A stretch of 57,068 nt of DNA from Comamonadaceae bacterium (GCA_947450645.1 CANFWH010000011.1:1-57068), one strand, 5' to 3'; counted from the stretch's first letter, positions 7,485-16,167 are shown. Notes: generated from the sequence alone by a model not told the origin. Translations and numbers: made by a program.

Positions 7485-9237
7485 GGCTTACCTCTTCCAC
7501 ATTCACCGCTTCTGCGGTGCCAAGATAAGCGCTCACCACTTCAGGATTTGCCATCACATCATTCGGCAAACCCAGTGCAATCAACTTACCGTGATTGAGC
7601 ACCGCCACGCGGTCGGCCAGCGCCATCACCGCGTGCATCACGTGCTCGACAAACACAATGGTGGAGCCCTGTGCGCGGATGCGGCGGATGAGCTCAATCG
7701 CCTCATTGATTTCGCTAGGCGTGAGTCCCGACAGTACCTCGTCAAGCAAGACCAATCGTGGCTTGGCGGCCAATGCCCGTGCGAGCTCTAAAAATTTTCG
7801 CTCGTGCAGATTAAGGTCGTTAGGCAGCAAATATGCTTTACTTTGTAAGCCCGTAAATTCAAGCCATTGCCACGCTTGCTCCGTCGCCAAGGTTTGGTTT
7901 TGCTTGGCACCAAACATGGCGACCAAGGACACGTTTTGCAGCACCGAGAGATGTGCAAACGGACGCGGAATTTGGTAGGTGCGGGCAATGCCCGATTGCG
8001 CCACGCGGTGCGGTGCAAGATGCGAAATATCGCGGTCAGCGAACATGATTTGTCCGCCGCTCTTGGGGTAGTGCCCGCTGACCACATTGATAAACGTGGA
8101 CTTGCCCGAGCCATTGGGGCCGAGCAAACCTAGGATTTCGCCCTCGCGCACATCGAACGTAACGCCGTCCAGCGCCTGCACACCTTTGAAAGCTTTGGAT
8201 AAATTGAGCACGCTAAGCAATAATTTATTGGGAATTGGCACTCGCGCAAGCCTTACTGGTTGTGGCTTAGCGGGCAGTTCTTGGTTTTTATCATTGATGG
8301 ATGTTGATGCATTTTTGGTTTTGCGTTTGAGCCAAAATCCCAAAATCCCATCAGGCATAAACAAAATCACCACCACCAAAATCAAGCCCACCATCGCTTT
8401 TCCCAGCAGTGGACTATTGCCCGCCGTGAGGAAATACAGCAAGCAGGTAATGACCACTGCACCCAGCGCAGGCCCCGCCCAGTGGCGCGTGCCGCCTAGT
8501 ACGCTCATCAACACCACGGTTAGCGGCACGGTGATGGTGAAGGTCTCCCCTGCCGTCACGTAGTTCACAAAAAGCGCATGGATGCCGCCTGCCAATCCTG
8601 CCAGCGCGCACGACACACCAAACGCAACGAGCTTGTAGCGCAACGTCGGCACGCCCATCACCTCAGCTACATCTTCATCATCGTGAATCGCAAACAAGCC
8701 CAAACCTAACTTCGATTTTTGAATTTTGTACGACAGCGCCATTGTCAGCACGGCAGCAGCCAATGCCAGTAAATAAATCGAGCCTGATGCAGTCGGTGCC
8801 AATTTTGGAATAGCAACGCCCGAGAGCGCAATCCCAGGTCCGCCGTCAATGGGTGTATTCAAAACAATCGTGCCTACGACAAACGTAATAGCGAGCGTGA
8901 GGAGTGCAAACAACTCGCCACGCACGCCCTTGACTCTAAACACAATCGCCCCCAAAGCCACGCCCAGTAAGGCCGACAGCAGTGCCGCTATGGGCAGTGT
9001 GGCTAAAAATGGCCAATCGAATTTGCTAGATAGCACCGCCGTGGTGTACATACCGACACCAAAGAATGCGCCATGCCCGAACGAAAAATAACCCGAGTAA
9101 CCCGACAAGATATTCCACGACAGTGCAAGGATCGTCCAGTAACACAGCAAGTACAAAAACGATTCGTAAAACGCGGGCAAGCCCAGCCACGGTACGGTCG
9201 CAAGCAATACCCCAACAAGCAAAATGCGCTTCATCAT
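7477..9237 (-). CDS. Fused LivM permease - LivG ATP-binding protein of a HAAT-type ABC transporter
   Basis: A 586-residue fusion. Residues 1 to about 320 are a LivM-type inner-membrane permease with many hydrophobic helices and the motif SGYSGYFSFGHGAFFGVGMYT. A polar linker of about 30 residues follows, then a LivG-type ATPase from about residue 345. Walker A is GPNGSGKST (Lys379), and Walker B is LVLLDEVLSGL (D499, E500). The ABC signature is not the usual LSxGQ; at that place the sequence is LNLHERKFLELARAL, a variant I have seen in LivG-like ATPases of this order. The linker has no stop or frameshift signature, so the fusion looks genuine. It overlaps livH by four bases (ATGA). Confidence 0.9.
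   Translation of the reverse strand: MMKRILLVGVLLATVPWLGLPAFYESFLYLLCYWTILALSWNILSGYSGYFSFGHGAFFGVGMYTTAVLSSKFDWPFLATLPIAALLSALLGVALGAIVFRVKGVRGELFALLTLAITFVVGTIVLNTPIDGGPGIALSGVAIPKLAPTASGSIYLLALAAAVLTMALSYKIQKSKLGLGLFAIHDDEDVAEVMGVPTLRYKLVAFGVSCALAGLAGGIHALFVNYVTAGETFTITVPLTVVLMSVLGGTRHWAGPALGAVVITCLLYFLTAGNSPLLGKAMVGLILVVVILFMPDGILGFWLKRKTKNASTSINDKNQELPAKPQPVRLARVPIPNKLLLSVLNLSKAFKGVQALDGVTFDVREGEILGLLGPNGSGKSTFINVVSGHYPKSGGQIMFADRDISHLAPHRVAQSGIARTYQIPRPFAHLSVLQNVSLVAMFGAKQNQTLATEQAWQWLEFTGLQSKAYLLPNDLNLHERKFLELARALAAKPRLVLLDEVLSGLTPSEINEAIELIRRIRAQGSTIVFVEHVMHAVMALADRVAVLNHGKLIALGLPNDVMANPEVVSAYLGTAEAVNVEEVSHA
8237..8270 (+). repeat. Dispersed palindromic element, copy 1 (coding, LivM-LivG linker)
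   Basis: Core AAGCCTTACTGG then TTGTGGCTT, preceded by GGCACTCGCG, which mirrors the CACGAGTGCC tail of other copies, so both arms are visible. It lies in the linker between the permease and ATPase halves of the fusion protein, in a codon register different from most other copies. Confidence 0.55.
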
Positions 9238-10091
9238 GCTTTGCCTGGCCTAAACAGCAACATCACAATCAACAGCGAAAACGACACAATCGGCGCCCAC
9301 GAAGGCGAGGCCACCGCCATCGTGATAGCTTCGCTCACACCAATGATGATGCCTGCAATCAGCGGCCCGATGGCACTACCTAGGCCGCCCAGCATGACGC
9401 AAGCAAACACCACGCCGACCCACAAGAAAATTTGCGATGGCGTGAGCGTAAACGTGAGCGCCAAACACACGCCCGCCACTGCTGCCAATGCCGCGCAAAG
9501 TCCAGCTAGCAAGAGCGAGAGCGCTTTTTGGTTAATACCAAACGCGCTTGCCACAGCCGCATCCTCGCTCATGGCTCTCAGAGCCTTGCCCCAATCTGTG
9601 TAGCGCAAAAGCGCCCAAATCGACAACGCGATGCTGACGGAGAGCGTTAGCGTGATGAGCTCTGGCACAGGGAAATAGAGTCCTGCGATGGTGAACTTCA
9701 TGTCGTTGTAATGTGACTCTAACCGCCTGAAATCCGCTGTCCAAATGGCTTGAATACCGCTCTCGATGATGATGGTGATACCAAAGGTGACGAGCAGCGA
9801 ATTGAACGGCGTGATCGCAAATTTAGCCAGCACCCACTGCATCGCTGCCCCCACCAAAAAGAACAGCGGTGGCAAGACAAGCAAGGTGAGCAGCGGATCA
9901 ATGCCTATGACGCTTGCCATGTGGTAGCTGAGGTAAGCGGATAGAAACACCCAGCCAAAATGCGCCAAATTAATTTGACGCAAGAGTCCCCAAGTAAGGC
10001 CCAATCCAAGGCCAATCAAACCATACAAACTACCGATAAAAATGCCCGAAAGTATCGACTGTGCGAGTAGATTGAAACTAGGAAAACTCAT
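9234..10091 (-). CDS. Branched-chain amino acid-type ABC transporter permease LivH
   Basis: A 285-residue, very hydrophobic inner-membrane permease of the LivH group with about eight membrane helices. The N-terminal SGIFIGSLYGLIGLGLGLTWGL and the conserved GGLGSAIGPLIAGIIIGVSEAI near the C-terminus are characteristic. It would pair with the LivM half of the adjacent fusion protein. The ATG at 10091 follows the receptor gene by 15 bp, and the stop overlaps the next start by four bases, consistent with translational coupling in one operon. Confidence 0.92.
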   Translation of the reverse strand: MSFPSFNLLAQSILSGIFIGSLYGLIGLGLGLTWGLLRQINLAHFGWVFLSAYLSYHMASVIGIDPLLTLLVLPPLFFLVGAAMQWVLAKFAITPFNSLLVTFGITIIIESGIQAIWTADFRRLESHYNDMKFTIAGLYFPVPELITLTLSVSIALSIWALLRYTDWGKALRAMSEDAAVASAFGINQKALSLLLAGLCAALAAVAGVCLALTFTLTPSQIFLWVGVVFACVMLGGLGSAIGPLIAGIIIGVSEAITMAVASPSWAPIVSFSLLIVMLLFRPGKA

Positions 10092-10106
10092 CCGTTGATC
10101 GACTCA

Positions 10107-11303
10107 TCAGTTCACGAGCAATTTCGCACCTGGTGCTGCATACTGCTTAGGCCACACCACAACCCATTTGCCGTTTTGAACTTGCTTGACCTTCATCAAA
10201 TCGTCGCCATAGTTTCCAAGCTCGTTAAAGCGCAGCAAGCCGTGAATGGTTTGTACTTTGTTTTTCTTAAGCCAAAGTCCAATCTTGCGGTCTTCCAAAC
10301 TGTTCGCGCCCTTCACGCCCGCTTCCAACATTTGCCATGCGGAATACGATGCGGCAGCTTGCACCTCCACACCCGTATAAGGCAGGCCTGCCTTGGTCGC
10401 GCGGTCTTTAAAGACTTTAATAAACTCGGCTGCACCAGGGTAGGTTGTGAACGGCGCATGCTCTTCAAAAATAGTCAGCGATAGCGCATGATCGCCATCT
10501 AACGTCTGCGTCATAGGACCTGGCGCAGGGTAGATATGAAAGTGAAGTGGTGGCTTATAGTCAATTTTTTTCATCGCATCTAAAAGCATATTGCCCTCAA
10601 GTGCAATATCGCCCATCCACACCAAATCGGGCTTCGCATCTTTGATGCGTGCTGCGATGGGGCCAAAGTCGCGATTGCCAAATTCCCATTCCAAAAACAG
10701 CACTTCTTTGAGGCCGCGTTTCTTCGCCACTTCACGCGCACCCAAAGTTAAAAAATGAATCGATGGAAATTTGCTGGTGACAAACGCCACCGTTTTAGGC
10801 GGCTTAGGCGAAGCGGCTAGCGCAGCAAACACGGTATTCGGCACCGTATTGGCAGGATCGGGGCCCAGCGACCAAGCAGGAAACGCATAGTCATATTTGG
10901 ACAGCGAGGGGATGCCAAACGTGTGATGCACCAAGACCTTGTCGTAGCGCTGCGCCACGCCCATGGCCGACAAAATTGCGCCTGTGGCGTAGGGTCCCAT
11001 CAGCAAATCAACTTTGTCGGATGTAATGAGTTGCTCGTACATCGTCCGCGCCAGCTCGGGCTTGGACTGATCGTCTTTCAACACCCATTCGACCTTGCGA
11101 CCCAAGAGGCCACCGCGGGCGTTCAGTTGCTCAATATAAATTTCGCCCACCAACTTGTGCGTGAGTGCCGTTGACGACAGCGGCCCTGTGAGCGCCAGCG
11201 TGCTGCCAATGCGCACAGGCGCGGTTGAGGTGGTTTGCGCTGCTGCCACCGTCATCAAGCAAGCTGCAAGCGCGAGGGATAACTTGCGGGTAAGTGACTT
11301 CAT
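10107..11303 (-). CDS. ABC transporter periplasmic substrate-binding protein (LivK/peripla_BP_6 type)
   Basis: A 398-residue periplasmic receptor with a signal peptide (about residues 1-23, MKSLTRKLSL followed by a hydrophobic stretch and AAA-QTT). It is a type I binding-protein fold: IGSTLALTGPLSSTAL at the N-terminus, YIEQLNARGGLLGRKVE, and VDLLMGPYATGAILSA. It is the first gene of the minus-strand transport operon and the specificity determinant of the LivH/LivMG/LivF transporter. It is transcribed divergently from hydroxyquinol 1,2-dioxygenase. This arrangement hints that an aromatic acid or its breakdown product is the ligand, which is inference from position only. Confidence 0.9.
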   Translation of the reverse strand: MKSLTRKLSLALAACLMTVAAAQTTSTAPVRIGSTLALTGPLSSTALTHKLVGEIYIEQLNARGGLLGRKVEWVLKDDQSKPELARTMYEQLITSDKVDLLMGPYATGAILSAMGVAQRYDKVLVHHTFGIPSLSKYDYAFPAWSLGPDPANTVPNTVFAALAASPKPPKTVAFVTSKFPSIHFLTLGAREVAKKRGLKEVLFLEWEFGNRDFGPIAARIKDAKPDLVWMGDIALEGNMLLDAMKKIDYKPPLHFHIYPAPGPMTQTLDGDHALSLTIFEEHAPFTTYPGAAEFIKVFKDRATKAGLPYTGVEVQAAASYSAWQMLEAGVKGANSLEDRKIGLWLKKNKVQTIHGLLRFNELGNYGDDLMKVKQVQNGKWVVVWPKQYAAPGAKLLVN

Positions 11304-11406
11304 CTATTTCTCCAGTTGCTTTTTTAGTTACGATAGAAATCATGGCACAACAGAGACGTTTTATGCGTTCGTGCATACCCTAACTTTGACCCACAGGAGA
11401 CAAACC
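11304..11406. promoter_or_regulatory. Divergent promoter region between ABC operon and hydroxyquinol dioxygenase operon
   Basis: These 103 bp separate two divergent start codons and must hold both promoters. A GGAG Shine-Dalgarno for the plus-strand gene lies at 11395-11398. I see no convincing operator; ATGC-N6-GCAT near 11363 is only a weak dyad. No regulator gene is adjacent. Confidence 0.5.
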
Positions 11407-12243
11407 ATGTGTAATCTAAATCAAGACACTATTACAGAGGCTGTACTCGCACGCTTTGCTGCCACGCCCAATCCAAGGCTCAAAGAAATAGTGAACAGCT
11501 TGGTCACGCATCTGCACGACTTTGCGCGTGACGTGAAGCTGACCGAAGACGAATGGATGAAGGGCATTCAATTCCTGACCGCTACGGGACAAAAATGCGA
11601 TGCCAAGCGGCAAGAATATATTTTGCTGTCCGACGTGCTGGGCTTGTCCATGCTGACGATTGCACTGAATCAAGACAAGCCTGCGGGCTGTACTGAGCCG
11701 ACCGTATTTGGTCCTTTCTTTTTAGAAGAAGCGCCGCACTACGAACTAGGTGCGGACGTGGCGAATGGTGCCAAAGGTGATCCCTGTTTGGTGAGTGGAC
11801 GCATCCTCAGTTTGACAGGTGAACCCATTCCCAATGCAACCATCAATGTCTGGCAGGCGGACGAAGACGGCCTCTATGACGTGCAGTACATGAACGAAGA
11901 GCGCATCCAAGCACGCGGCATTTTGCACAGCGACGCCAATGGCAACTATCACTTCAAAACCATTGTGGCCGAGGCTTACCCCATTCCTGTCGATGGTCCC
12001 GTGGGCGAACTGCTCACGGCAACCAAGCGCCACCCATGGCGACCTGCGCACTTGCACTTTATGGTGGAAGCGCCCGGCTACGAACGACTCATCACGCATG
12101 TCTTCCGCGAGGGCGACCAATATCTAGATTCCGATGCCGTGTTCGGCGTGCGTCAAACCTTGATTGCCGATTGGCCCAAGCAGGCGGATGGCAGCTACAA
12201 AATGAATTACGACTTTGTACTCAACCCGATTACTAAAAAATAA
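11407..12243 (+). CDS. Intradiol ring-cleavage dioxygenase, likely hydroxyquinol 1,2-dioxygenase
   Basis: A 278-residue Fe(III) intradiol dioxygenase. The N-terminal helical dimerisation domain (about residues 1-110, with NPRLKEIVNSLVTHLHDFAR) is followed by the catalytic beta-domain with INVWQADEDGLYDVQY. The four iron ligands are present: Y157, Y191 (EAYPIP), H215 and H217 (RPAHLHF). Length and sequence fit the hydroxyquinol 1,2-dioxygenase group, which opens benzene-1,2,4-triol to maleylacetate, the substrate of the reductase at 2823; catechol dioxygenase activity is the alternative. The frame stays open upstream to 11155, but I start at ATG 11407, which has GGAG 8 bp before it and gives the family N-terminus. 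It heads a four-gene plus-strand operon to 15963. Confidence 0.9.
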   Translation: MCNLNQDTITEAVLARFAATPNPRLKEIVNSLVTHLHDFARDVKLTEDEWMKGIQFLTATGQKCDAKRQEYILLSDVLGLSMLTIALNQDKPAGCTEPTVFGPFFLEEAPHYELGADVANGAKGDPCLVSGRILSLTGEPIPNATINVWQADEDGLYDVQYMNEERIQARGILHSDANGNYHFKTIVAEAYPIPVDGPVGELLTATKRHPWRPAHLHFMVEAPGYERLITHVFREGDQYLDSDAVFGVRQTLIADWPKQADGSYKMNYDFVLNPITKK

Positions 12244-12251
12244 GGCCGCAC

Positions 12252-12875
12252 ATGAATACCAATCTTCAAGACGAACTCCTCATCCGCCAAATGGTCGAGC
12301 GCTGGGCTGTGTGGCGCGATGCGGGCGACTGGGAGCGCTTTGCAACCGTGTGGCACAAAGATGGCGTGATGATGGCGACGTGGTTTCAAGGCCCCTTCAA
12401 AGACTTCATTCGCGTAACGCAAGAGGGCTGGGCCAAGGGCGTGAGCATCCTGCATTTTTTAGGCGGCTCAGCCGTCGATATTTCCGCTGATGGCTCGCGC
12501 GCTATCTCGCAAACCAAGATGACCATTTCGCAGCGCGGCATGGTGGAAGGACAGGACGGGCAAGTCTTATGCGACGTGGTCTGCACAGGTCGCTTCTATG
12601 ATTTTGTCATGAAAGAAAAAGGTGAATGGAAGCTGTTGCACCGCCAACCGATTTATGAAAAAGATCGCATTGATCCTGTTGATTCAAGCGCCATCGTCAA
12701 ACTTGATAAAGAAAAACTAGCCACCTTCCCGGAAGGCTATCGGCATCTCGCCTACATCCAAACCCATATCGGTTACACCGTGAAAATGGACATGCCGATG
12801 CTGAAGGGCGATGCGGTGCAAAGCCTATACCAACGCGGCGCGGCGTGGTTGGCGGGCGGGGAGTTGGTGCGGTGA
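12252..12875 (+). CDS. NTF2-like (SnoaL-4 type) protein
   Basis: A 207-residue protein whose first 150 residues show the SnoaL-like pattern of aromatic-degradation accessory proteins: LLIRQMVERWAVWRDAGDWE, then strands around TKMTISQRGMVEGQDGQV and DVVCTGRFYDFVMKEKGEWK, ending LLHRQPIYEKDRIDPVD. The extra C-terminal 50 residues are longer than in the smallest family members. Catalytic function is unknown; relatives include ring-hydroxylating dioxygenase small-subunit-like folds and scytalone-dehydratase-like enzymes. It starts 8 bp after the dioxygenase stop and its own stop overlaps the GTG start of the next gene (GTGA), so it is clearly cotranscribed. Confidence 0.75.
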   Translation: MNTNLQDELLIRQMVERWAVWRDAGDWERFATVWHKDGVMMATWFQGPFKDFIRVTQEGWAKGVSILHFLGGSAVDISADGSRAISQTKMTISQRGMVEGQDGQVLCDVVCTGRFYDFVMKEKGEWKLLHRQPIYEKDRIDPVDSSAIVKLDKEKLATFPEGYRHLAYIQTHIGYTVKMDMPMLKGDAVQSLYQRGAAWLAGGELVR

Positions 12876-13861
12876 AGAATTACCAAACCCGCCGCCAAGC
12901 CATAGCCAGTATGGCCTCTACGTGTGCCATTCCTTTTGCATTCGCGCAAACTGCCTTCCCAAACAAGCCACTCAAAATCATCGTCCCCCAACCGCCAGGC
13001 GGAGGCTTTGATTTTGTGGGGCGTGTTTTAGCGGAGCGCCTTGGTAAGCAGCTTGGGCAAAGTATCGTCGTAGAAAACAAGCCTGGCTCGGGCACCTTGG
13101 TGGGCACTGATTTTGTCGCAAAGGCTGCGCCCGATGGTTACACGCTCCTCGTCGGATCGGTCTCCAATCTCGCACTCAATATGGGCTTGTACGCGAACTT
13201 GCCTTATGACAGTCTGCACGATTTTGAGCTGCTGGGTTTGGCCAGTAGCTACAGCTACACCTTGATGGCGCGCAAAGATTTACCGTTTAAAGATTTGCGT
13301 GACTTGGTCGCTTACGCCAAAACTAATCCAGGCAAACTTAGCTATGCCTCGGCTGGCAATGGCTCGGGGCAGCACGTGCTGGCTGCAGCGCTGTGGCATT
13401 TGGCAGGCGTGGAGCTGATTCATGTGCCGTACCGCGGCGCACAGGCGGCGTATCAAGATTTGCTCGGCGGACGCGTCGATGTGTTTTTTGATCTTGCGCC
13501 AACAGCGCGTGTGCAAGTGGATGCGGGCAATGTGCGAGCGCTAGCGACATCGGGCGCAGCGCGAAACCCTATGCACCCTGACGTACCGACTTTGATTGAA
13601 ACTGGCGTGACGGGCACTGCGGCGTTAGAGTTGGAATCCTGGTTTGGGCTATTTGTGCCAAGCAAAACACCAACTGAAGTTCAAGATAAATTGCGCAGCG
13701 AGCTCGCTAAAGTCATTGATTCGCCCGAGACCGCAAGCCTCTTTACCAAAGCAGGCGGAAGGCCGCTGGCACTGAAATTAGACGAGGCCAAAGCGCTGGT
13801 TCGTCGTGACGTGGAACGCTGGACGAAATTAATTAAAACCATAGGAGTAAAACCAGAATGA
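12872..13861 (+). CDS. Bug/TctC family substrate-binding protein
   Basis: A 329-residue periplasmic receptor. The start is GTG 12872, which overlaps the upstream TGA and has GGGCGGGGAG just before it; an in-frame upstream start at 12845 is less likely. The N-terminus (KNYQTRRQAIAS) has paired Arg before a short hydrophobic stretch ending FAFA-QTAF, so it may use Tat or a basic Sec signal. Then come KIIVPQPPGGGFDFVGR, VVENKPGSGTLVGTDFVAK and LSYASAGNGSGQHVLAA, all Bug signatures. It lies within the hydroxyquinol operon and probably binds an aromatic acid or dicarboxylate. A copy of the dispersed palindrome encodes part of the signal peptide. Confidence 0.9.
   Translation: MKNYQTRRQAIASMASTCAIPFAFAQTAFPNKPLKIIVPQPPGGGFDFVGRVLAERLGKQLGQSIVVENKPGSGTLVGTDFVAKAAPDGYTLLVGSVSNLALNMGLYANLPYDSLHDFELLGLASSYSYTLMARKDLPFKDLRDLVAYAKTNPGKLSYASAGNGSGQHVLAAALWHLAGVELIHVPYRGAQAAYQDLLGGRVDVFFDLAPTARVQVDAGNVRALATSGAARNPMHPDVPTLIETGVTGTAALELESWFGLFVPSKTPTEVQDKLRSELAKVIDSPETASLFTKAGGRPLALKLDEAKALVRRDVERWTKLIKTIGVKPE
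12896..12929 (+). repeat. Dispersed palindromic element, copy 2 (coding, signal peptide)
   Basis: CAAGCCATAGCCAGTATGG followed by CCTCTACGTGTGCCA. The inner arms AGCCATA / TATGGC are inverted, and the right tail ACGTGTGCC matches the ACGAGTGCC tail of other copies. It encodes QAIASMASTCA in the signal peptide of the Bug protein. Confidence 0.6.
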
Positions 13862-15963
13862 GACTGCTATCTACCCACCAAGCCATATCCAGTGCGGCTT
13901 TCGGGCTTGCCTTGCTGGTAAGCGCCGCCCCATCTGCTGCCCGTGTCACGAAGATCGTGATCGACGAAACGCTGCCATCTGCCAGCAACTCTGCCTACGA
14001 AGAAGTGGCGGGCCGTGCGTTTGGTGAGCTTGATCCAAACGTCAAACAAAATGCCATCATTCAAGACATCAAGCTCGGACTTGATAAAGACGGCAAGGCA
14101 CGTTACGTCGCATCGTTTGTGATCCGTAAACCCAAGGACATGAGTAAGGCCAGCGGCCTGATGTGGCACGAGGTGCCCAATCGCGGCAACGTCTACGCCA
14201 CCGCACCAGAGGAGTTTGCTTTTGGCGACATCATGCTAGCAAGCGCTTGGCAGGGCGACAACAGTGGCTGGACGGCGGTAAGACCTACGGCCACCGTAGC
14301 TGGTAGGCAATTTTTGCAATTGCCTGTCGCGAAAGATCGAAGTGGAAAACCAGTCGTGGGTCGCGTGATGGGGCGCATCGTGAATCGCTCAGGCGGCGAC
14401 TCGCAAGGACTGTGGATACAAAGCAATCCTATGCCATATCAACCCGTGAGTTTGGATACAAACAAATCGCGATTGACGTCGCGTGAATCCGAAAGCACAC
14501 GCGGTAAGGTTGTGGGTGTAAAAACGATTGCCTCTGGTGATTGGGCGTGGGCGAAGTGCGATGCCAAAAATCCATTCCCAGGTACGCCCGATCCCGCGCA
14601 GATTTGCTTAAAAAATGGCTTTGATGCCAAGCTACTCTACCAAGTCAGCTACACCGCCAGTGGCGCGTATGTGCTAGGCATGGGCTTTGCAGCATGGCGC
14701 GATGTAGGTGAGTTTTTTAAAACAGCCAAGGCAGATGATCAAGGGACGGCGAATCCGCTGGCAGACAGCATCAAGTACAGCATTGGCCGCGGCGTGTCGC
14801 AGTCGGGGAACTTCTTGCGCGGCTGGTTGCACCTTGGCTTTAACCAAGCCGAAAACGGCAAAGCGGTACACGACGGCATGTGGCCCATCATTGCAGGACG
14901 GCGGATTTCGCTCAACACGCGCTTTGCGCAGCCTGATGGCGTACTGGAACTGTATCAGCTGGGTAGCGAAGGTCCGCAGTGGTGGTTGCCTGCGCGTGAC
15001 CCCGTGCGCGACCCGACGGGCAAAGCCGCAGGCATCTTGGATCGCTGCACAGTGACCAAGACTTGTCCAAAAATCATCGAGCACTTTGGTTCTGCTGAAG
15101 TGTGGGCACTCAAGCTGACGCCCGAGTGGGTGGGCACAGATGCGAAAGCAGATTTACCGCTACCCGATAACGTACGCCGCTACTACATTGCCAGCTCCAA
15201 CCATAACGGCGGTGCGGGCGGTTTTGATAGCAGTTTGCCAGGCGTGGGTTTGCCTAAAGCGGGTGTTATGTGCCCAGGCAATAATTTTGGACAAGGTGTG
15301 CTACCTGCTAATCCTGTGCCGCATACACAGACCATCAGCGCGATCAGAGTTCATTTCCGCAATTGGGTCATGGCGGGAACGACGCCACCAGCGAGTCGCT
15401 ACCCTACCCTTCGGGAAGGCATGCTGGCTGTGGCCTCCAAGGAGGGCATTGGTTTTCCAACGCTACCTATGCTGCGTCCTACTATTCCAGAAGCAGACTT
15501 CATCATGCCCGTGCTGGACTACGATTTAGGTGCTAAATTTAATTACGCGGACGGTTCTGGAAAAGTCTCGAACGTGCCACCAAAAATTAAACAAGTGCTC
15601 AAGATGTTGGCTCCAAAAGTTGATGCTGATGGCAATGAACTCGGCGGCGTTCCCGTGGTGCTGCTGGATGCGCCGCTAGGCACCTATTTGGGCTGGAACG
15701 TCACGGCTGGCGGTGCTAGACCCTTCCATCAAGATCAAATTTGCGATTACGCGGGCGGCATGATTCCATTTGCTAAAACAGCGGCCGAGCGTAAGGCGGC
15801 AAACGATCCACGCCTCTCGCTAGAAGAGCGCTACAGCTCGCACGACGGCTATGTGGCTGCAGTGACCAAGGCGACTGTCCGCGCTATCGATGCAGGCTTT
15901 TTGCTGCCTGTCGATGCCACCGCATTAATTGAAGCGGCTAAGGCGAGCGCGGTGCTACGTTAA
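13858..15963 (+). CDS. Alpha/beta hydrolase domain-containing protein (Abhydrolase_10 type), exported
   Basis: A 701-residue protein with a signal peptide (about residues 1-29, ending SAAPSAA). It resembles the large secreted alpha/beta hydrolases of the PF20091 type, esterase-like proteins often found with aromatic catabolism genes. The nucleophile elbow is GRGVSQSGNFLRG (Ser314/Ser316), and a C-terminal SSHDGYVAAV offers the likely catalytic His. Several Cys (e.g. CDAKNPFPG, ICLKNGF) could form disulfides in the periplasm. The start overlaps the upstream stop by four bases (ATGA). It is the last gene of the operon, and its stop overlaps the stop of a pcaJ remnant on the other strand. The natural ester substrate is unknown. 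Confidence 0.78.
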   Translation: MRLLSTHQAISSAAFGLALLVSAAPSAARVTKIVIDETLPSASNSAYEEVAGRAFGELDPNVKQNAIIQDIKLGLDKDGKARYVASFVIRKPKDMSKASGLMWHEVPNRGNVYATAPEEFAFGDIMLASAWQGDNSGWTAVRPTATVAGRQFLQLPVAKDRSGKPVVGRVMGRIVNRSGGDSQGLWIQSNPMPYQPVSLDTNKSRLTSRESESTRGKVVGVKTIASGDWAWAKCDAKNPFPGTPDPAQICLKNGFDAKLLYQVSYTASGAYVLGMGFAAWRDVGEFFKTAKADDQGTANPLADSIKYSIGRGVSQSGNFLRGWLHLGFNQAENGKAVHDGMWPIIAGRRISLNTRFAQPDGVLELYQLGSEGPQWWLPARDPVRDPTGKAAGILDRCTVTKTCPKIIEHFGSAEVWALKLTPEWVGTDAKADLPLPDNVRRYYIASSNHNGGAGGFDSSLPGVGLPKAGVMCPGNNFGQGVLPANPVPHTQTISAIRVHFRNWVMAGTTPPASRYPTLREGMLAVASKEGIGFPTLPMLRPTIPEADFIMPVLDYDLGAKFNYADGSGKVSNVPPKIKQVLKMLAPKVDADGNELGGVPVVLLDAPLGTYLGWNVTAGGARPFHQDQICDYAGGMIPFAKTAAERKAANDPRLSLEERYSSHDGYVAAVTKATVRAIDAGFLLPVDATALIEAAKASAVLR
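13879..13911 (+). repeat. Dispersed palindromic element, copy 3 (coding, signal peptide)
   Basis: CAAGCCATATCCAGTGCGG followed by CTTTCGGGCTTGCC. It encodes QAISSAAFGLA, the hydrophobic part of the hydrolase signal peptide. It is in the same codon register as copy 2 in the neighbouring gene, with different flanking sequence. Confidence 0.55.
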
Positions 15964-16040
15964 TTAGGAGGCTGCAACTCAAGCGAAAGACCCACCAAGG
16001 CCTCCAAAGCCTTGTGGGATAAGCCTTCTACGGCATCCAC
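15960..16040 (-). pseudogene. Remnant of the 3' end of a pcaJ (3-oxoadipate CoA-transferase subunit B) gene
   Basis: Read on the minus strand from about 16040, the frame gives VDAVEGLSHKALEALVG, then LSLELQPPN and a TAA that overlaps the stop of the convergent hydrolase. The intact PcaJ at 18633-19286 ends VDAVEGLSHQALEALVG then MNLQG. About 45 of 50 bases match between 15991-16039 and 18651-18700, with the similarity stopping abruptly at 16040. I infer that this is the displaced original (or a foreign) pcaJ 3' end and that the DNA between the two copies was inserted there. Confidence 0.75.
15991..16039 (+). repeat. Direct repeat flanking the restriction-modification gene (left copy)
   Basis: This 49-bp stretch, containing GATAAGCCTTCTACGGCATC, recurs in the same orientation at 18651-18700. 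The two copies bracket the methyltransferase/nuclease gene with a repeat-to-repeat distance of 2660 bp. They encode the C-terminus of PcaJ, so the repeat arises from a gene end, as in integrations that target a gene's 3' end. Confidence 0.75.
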
Positions 16041-16071
16041 TCATGCTTGAACAAATTTTGATTAGCGCAAA

Positions 16072-16149
16072 CAATTGGGGTCTGACCCCACAAACCAGAA
16101 ACGCTTCGCAAAACGCAAACAACAGCGCAAAGGGGTCTGACCCCAATTG
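16072..16149. repeat. Paired GGGGTCTGACCCC palindromes (REP/BIME-like element)
   Basis: CAATTGGGGTCTGACCCC (16072-16089) and GGGGTCTGACCCCAATTG (16132-16149) bracket 42 bp. Each core GGGGTC-T-GACCCC is a near-perfect palindrome, and the CAATT/AATTG flanks are inverted, so the whole unit is an inverted pair. Such GGGGTC(A/T)GACCCC motifs are widely seen as repeated extragenic palindromes in proteobacteria (general knowledge). It lies just downstream of the restriction gene and is inside the inserted segment. It may also end transcription from the minus strand. Confidence 0.7.
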
Positions 16150-16167
16150 GCTTGCGCGGGTTGAAAG

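Noticed and set aside
7477-9237. LivM-LivG fusion as a sequencing frameshift or lost stop codon
   Set aside because: The linker is an ordinary polar stretch of about 30 codons in one continuous frame, and such fusions are known in this transporter class.
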